A stretch of DNA of 5,825 bases from Neisseriales bacterium (lineage in GTDB: Bacteria > Pseudomonadota > Gammaproteobacteria > Burkholderiales > UBA11063). The stretch lies in the NCBI GenBank assembly GCA_003538525.1, contig DPRZ01000185.1:1-5825 (forward strand), given 5' to 3'. Of the stretch, positions 5,501 through 5,825 are shown piece by piece. Numbering within the stretch: the stretch's first letter is position 1; every line of letters begins with the position of its first letter. Under the pieces are notes generated by a model. The model saw only the letters and a program-made list of their open reading frames with translations. It was not told the DNA's origin and ran no database searches. Both the position numbers and the translations under genes were made by a program.

Positions 5501-5825
5501 TGAAAAAATTAGAAAAACTTGAAACGTTATTAAATGAATTACTTGGTGGGGTATTCTTTAATTTATATAAATTTCGTGATCAAGAAATCACGTTAGAGGT
5601 TACACCAGATAATTTAATCGGGCTAATGACGAAGTTAGCAACGAGCGAAGAGCTTTCTTTTGAGCAATGTCAAGATGTTTGTGGGGTTGATTATTTAACC
5701 TATAAAGATCTGCAAGATGAAAAACCTGTGAATGCATTGCGTTTTGCTGTGGTTTATCATCTATTATCAATTAAGCATAATTGGCGAGTGCGTGTGAAAT
5801 GCTTTGCACAAAATAATGATTTTCC
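5500..5825 (+). CDS. nuoC: NuoC, complex I subunit C (3' end cut off by window)
   Basis: Peripheral-arm subunit of complex I, about 30 kDa family (49-kDa subunit partner). 108 complete codons are visible; a betaproteobacterial stand-alone NuoC is around 200 residues, so about half is present. Recognised by CGVDYLTY (61 to 68) and by RFAVVYHLLS followed by HNWRVRV (81 to 99), then the start of the DDFP-like turn at the window edge. The N-terminal 30 residues are Lys and Leu rich and little conserved, as usual. The ATG overlaps the nuoB stop (TAATG) with only a weak GAGAAAG upstream, consistent with translational coupling. Whether it is fused to NuoD, as in E. coli, cannot be seen here. Confidence 0.93.
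   Translation, partial: MKKLEKLETLLNELLGGVFFNLYKFRDQEITLEVTPDNLIGLMTKLATSEELSFEQCQDVCGVDYLTYKDLQDEKPVNALRFAVVYHLLSIKHNWRVRVKCFAQNNDF

Overview
The window looks like a chromosomal segment of an AT-rich betaproteobacterium. NuoA, NuoB and YciB match betaproteobacterial proteins almost block for block as I remember them, and the order tpiA, secG, tRNA-Leu(GAG), nuoA-B-C is a known proteobacterial arrangement. The genus cannot be named; an AT-rich Neisseriales-like or Burkholderiales-like lineage is a guess. There are no insertion sequences, CRISPR arrays or phage genes.

Left half (1 to 3214, minus strand): a very compact four-gene run transcribed leftward, yciB, a divergent uridine-phosphorylase-like paralog, a canonical-looking uridine phosphorylase of the eukaryotic (UPP1-like) type, and oxyR, which runs off the left edge. 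Junctions are an 8-base overlap, a 2-base gap and a 1-base overlap (TAATG), so the genes are almost certainly one operon with coupled translation. The two phosphorylase paralogs are the most interesting item. The canonical one keeps all residues a subunit supplies to its own active site but lacks the His and Arg that the family supplies from the neighbouring subunit. The divergent one keeps exactly that His and Arg and has lost several own-site residues. This pattern suggests an obligate heteromeric enzyme with one composite active site per pair.

Middle (3215 to 3396): a 182-base divergent intergenic region with a consensus-like -10 box for the leftward operon, a candidate extended -10 for tpiA and a perfect 6-bp inverted repeat.

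Right half (3397 to 5825, plus strand): tpiA (GTG start), secG, tRNA-Leu with anticodon GAG and encoded CCA, then nuoA, nuoB (GTG start, overlapping nuoA by 10 bases) and the first 108 codons of nuoC (overlapping nuoB by 1 base). These serve glycolysis, protein export, translation and respiratory complex I. I see no convincing intrinsic terminator anywhere in the window, so read-through from tpiA/secG through the tRNA into nuo is plausible, with tRNA processing separating the messages.
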